Shown here: in pieces, positions 62,181 through 64,000 of the stretch
Position numbering within the stretch: position 1 is the stretch's first letter
Layout: every line of letters begins with the position of its first letter
Assembly: GCF_020379485.1 (NCBI RefSeq)
Contig: NC_063446.1
Span: 11,455,597 to 11,519,596, forward strand
Origin: Brassica napus
Lineage: Eukaryota > Streptophyta > Magnoliopsida > Brassicales > Brassicaceae
Direction of reading: 5' to 3'
DNA length: 64,000 nt
The notes under the pieces: generated by a model
Databases searched by the model: none
Told to the model about the DNA's origin: nothing
Seen by the model: only the letters and a program-made list of their open reading frames with translations
Position numbers and translations under genes: made by a program

Positions 62181-64000
62181 TGATCCTACAGGGTCACACA
62201 GCTAAGCAAATTGGATCAGTGATATATTGAGTTATATAGTATATTTATGTGTATTATATATGATATAAGTACATATATATATTTATACGTATAAACTCGT
62301 ATGGTATATGATTATTAGTTGTTAAGTGGGCCTTGCTTAATAAACAATAACGTGACTTAACTCACGTGTATTAGGTTAAGAGGATTTGTCTTATATAAGA
62401 CAATGGAACTTTAATAATCATGATATAAACCTGTGACGGCAAACCCTAAACACAAAAGGACGAATAGTTTCGTCAAAGCTTTTATAGATTTGATCTCGAC
62501 GGCACTAGCATCCCGTATCGATCCAATTTGTGTGCGTGTGGATACCGGTAGAGGCACGACGTTTGGAGTGCTTGAAATCTCGACTTGGTTTATTCACCTT
62601 TCCGCTGCGAATAGCCAGATATACTCGGAACTCTAAGATCTAGATTTATTTCAGTATTTGCATGAGATCTAGGCAAACTGAATTCATAAGTAGATTGATA
62701 AGTCGTTATAAACCGGTATGAATTCCAACAGTGGTATCAGAGCCTACTTGTTTAATATTGAAATTAAATATTATTTAGTTTATATATTGATATAGATAAA
62801 TAATTTTGTTCGATCTTGTTTTAACTGTTAATCAACCGAGTCTGTGATAACCGTAAGTTGATGAACATCTTCATCAATTTCCAAAACAAAGATATGCGAG
62901 TATTAGATACACATGTCTTTTGGAAAGGTCAATATCTTAAGTTAATATTGTATATTACGATCACGACATACTGAATTATATGCTAAAGATTATTGACTTT
63001 TGGAAAGTCTAGAATATACGTTAATAGAGATATTAAACGGCTGATATGATCATCCCGCTAGGTATGCGATTAATGTATATCATCTAAATCACACTTTTCA
63101 TACCTTATTTGCATGTAGAGTACATGCATGACTAATCTAAAATCAAGCACGTATTATTGTAACAATAGTTGCTAAATTTTAAGACTAATAAAATATATGT
63201 CATGAAATTATGTGATGACCATGCGTGTTGTATACATATGGTTCATGTGTACATATAATTAATTTATAGATGCACTTGTATTATTGTAATGCTTGAATGC
63301 CTGGTTTTAAATTAACATAATACACATGAGATGTGTAAAGACCAATTAAACCAACGAATTGTTTAGTTAGTTTATAAGATTGGTTTGGTTCAATCGCTTT
63401 AATCTTTTATTGAATTAGAAATCTAATTTGATTAGAATCTAGTAATAACGTTAAGATTATTTAAATGATAATTAATAATTTTAAGTAGATTAAAGTTAAT
63501 TTAATTATTTATAATTCAATTAAATACATATTAGATATGTATTAGTTATATTTATATTTTATATAAGATATAAAATTTTAAATATAAATTAAAATTGAAT
63601 TAAAATTTGTTCCTCAATTAATTTCAAGTTTTTGATGTCTACCCAATCTTATCAACTATCAATGTTCGTTTCGTTGTAAGATGGGCTTGCTGGGCTTGCC
63701 AAAGCAAGGTGTCTGCAATTACATGAGTGAGGTAGATGGTAACGGTTACCATATGAATATAAGATTGGTTCACTTGACTAAGCTATCAAAACGGTTTTGG
63801 GCTTAGAGACATAGGTTGGAAAAGACATAAGATGTCGTCTGACAACCAAGAATTATATTTGATATAATTAGCAAAGTGTTGCTTACTTAAATAGCTAAAC
63901 ATTCGGGCGATGAGCCAGAGCTCACTCGAATTTTAGTGAAATATGGATTTTGGATTATTATATTCATTTGAGGAAATTTTTTTGAATATAATATGAATTT
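62181..64000 (+). mobile_element. Copia-like LTR retrotransposon, 5' part, running off the right edge
   Basis: The LTR is placed at 62181-62730 (TGATCCTACAGGG to AATTCCAACA). The primer binding site TGGTATCAGAGCC (62732-62744), complementary to the 3' end of initiator tRNA-Met, follows after one base. TATATAAG near 62393 may be the LTR TATA box. The next 1.25 kb is an AT-rich leader without a gag frame. The start is inferred from the TG rule and the 3' LTR is outside the window. Confidence 0.78.
62732..62744 (+). other. Primer binding site for tRNA-iMet
   Basis: TGGTATCAGAGCC is the classic plant LTR-retrotransposon primer site, placed immediately after the LTR terminus CA. Confidence 0.88.

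Overview
This 64 kb window is plant nuclear DNA: AT-rich, with intron-containing genes, canonical GT-AG splice sites, long intergenic spaces and many decayed transposons. Gene content and order match Arabidopsis thaliana chromosome 2 around At2g35980 to At2g36190 (locus codes recalled from memory, not searched). Exon sequences resemble Arabidopsis very closely, while intergenic DNA is expanded and several intervening genes are missing. The best fit is a Brassicaceae genome of the Brassica/Raphanus type, where ancient triplication was followed by gene loss.

Layout. 1-3.4 kb: repeat-rich DNA with a 246-bp tandem duplication. 3.48-4.16 kb (+): NHL10-like membrane protein. 4.2-9.5 kb: intergenic, with two Tourist-like MITEs. 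9.52-11.32 kb (+): LOG2-like cytokinin-activating gene lacking a recognisable first exon. 12.27-14.58 kb: deleted PIF/Harbinger transposon with TIRs and TAA target duplication. 14.63-15.64 kb: mTERF pseudogene. 16.88-19.68 kb (+): intact 13-exon E2Fa/E2F3 gene. 20.08-21.74 kb (-): HVA22j-like gene with a one-base frameshift near its end. 22.99-24.23 kb (-): intact CASP1-like gene. 25.14-31.12 kb: old Ty1/copia element with a 5-bp target duplication.

33.5-46 kb is a duplicated glycine-rich-protein (DOT1-like) locus: one intact gene (33.5 kb), one frameshifted copy (43.7 kb) and two promoter remnants without genes, cut up by a MULE with a 9-bp target duplication, Helitrons and a further inverted-terminus element. 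46.9-51.4 kb is Helitron-rich and includes a 3 x ~600-bp tandem array. 51.5-53.5 kb carries fragments of two genes that are unlinked in Arabidopsis (RAE1 and a CHCH-domain gene), probably captured by a transposon. The right side returns to the conserved order: RPS14 (+, 53.8-54.7 kb), ubiquitin-RPL40 (+, 55.6-56.5 kb) and a cell-wall invertase (-, 57.4-60.4 kb). From 62.18 kb a second copia-like LTR element with a tRNA-Met primer site runs off the right edge.

The genes are ordinary plant housekeeping and developmental genes, not an operon-like system. RPS14 and ubiquitin-RPL40 are both translation genes and share telo-box plus TGGGCY promoter motifs. The unusual content is structural: duplicated promoters, captured gene fragments, G-run frameshifts and well-preserved transposon boundaries. 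No CRISPR array, rRNA gene or tRNA gene was recognised.
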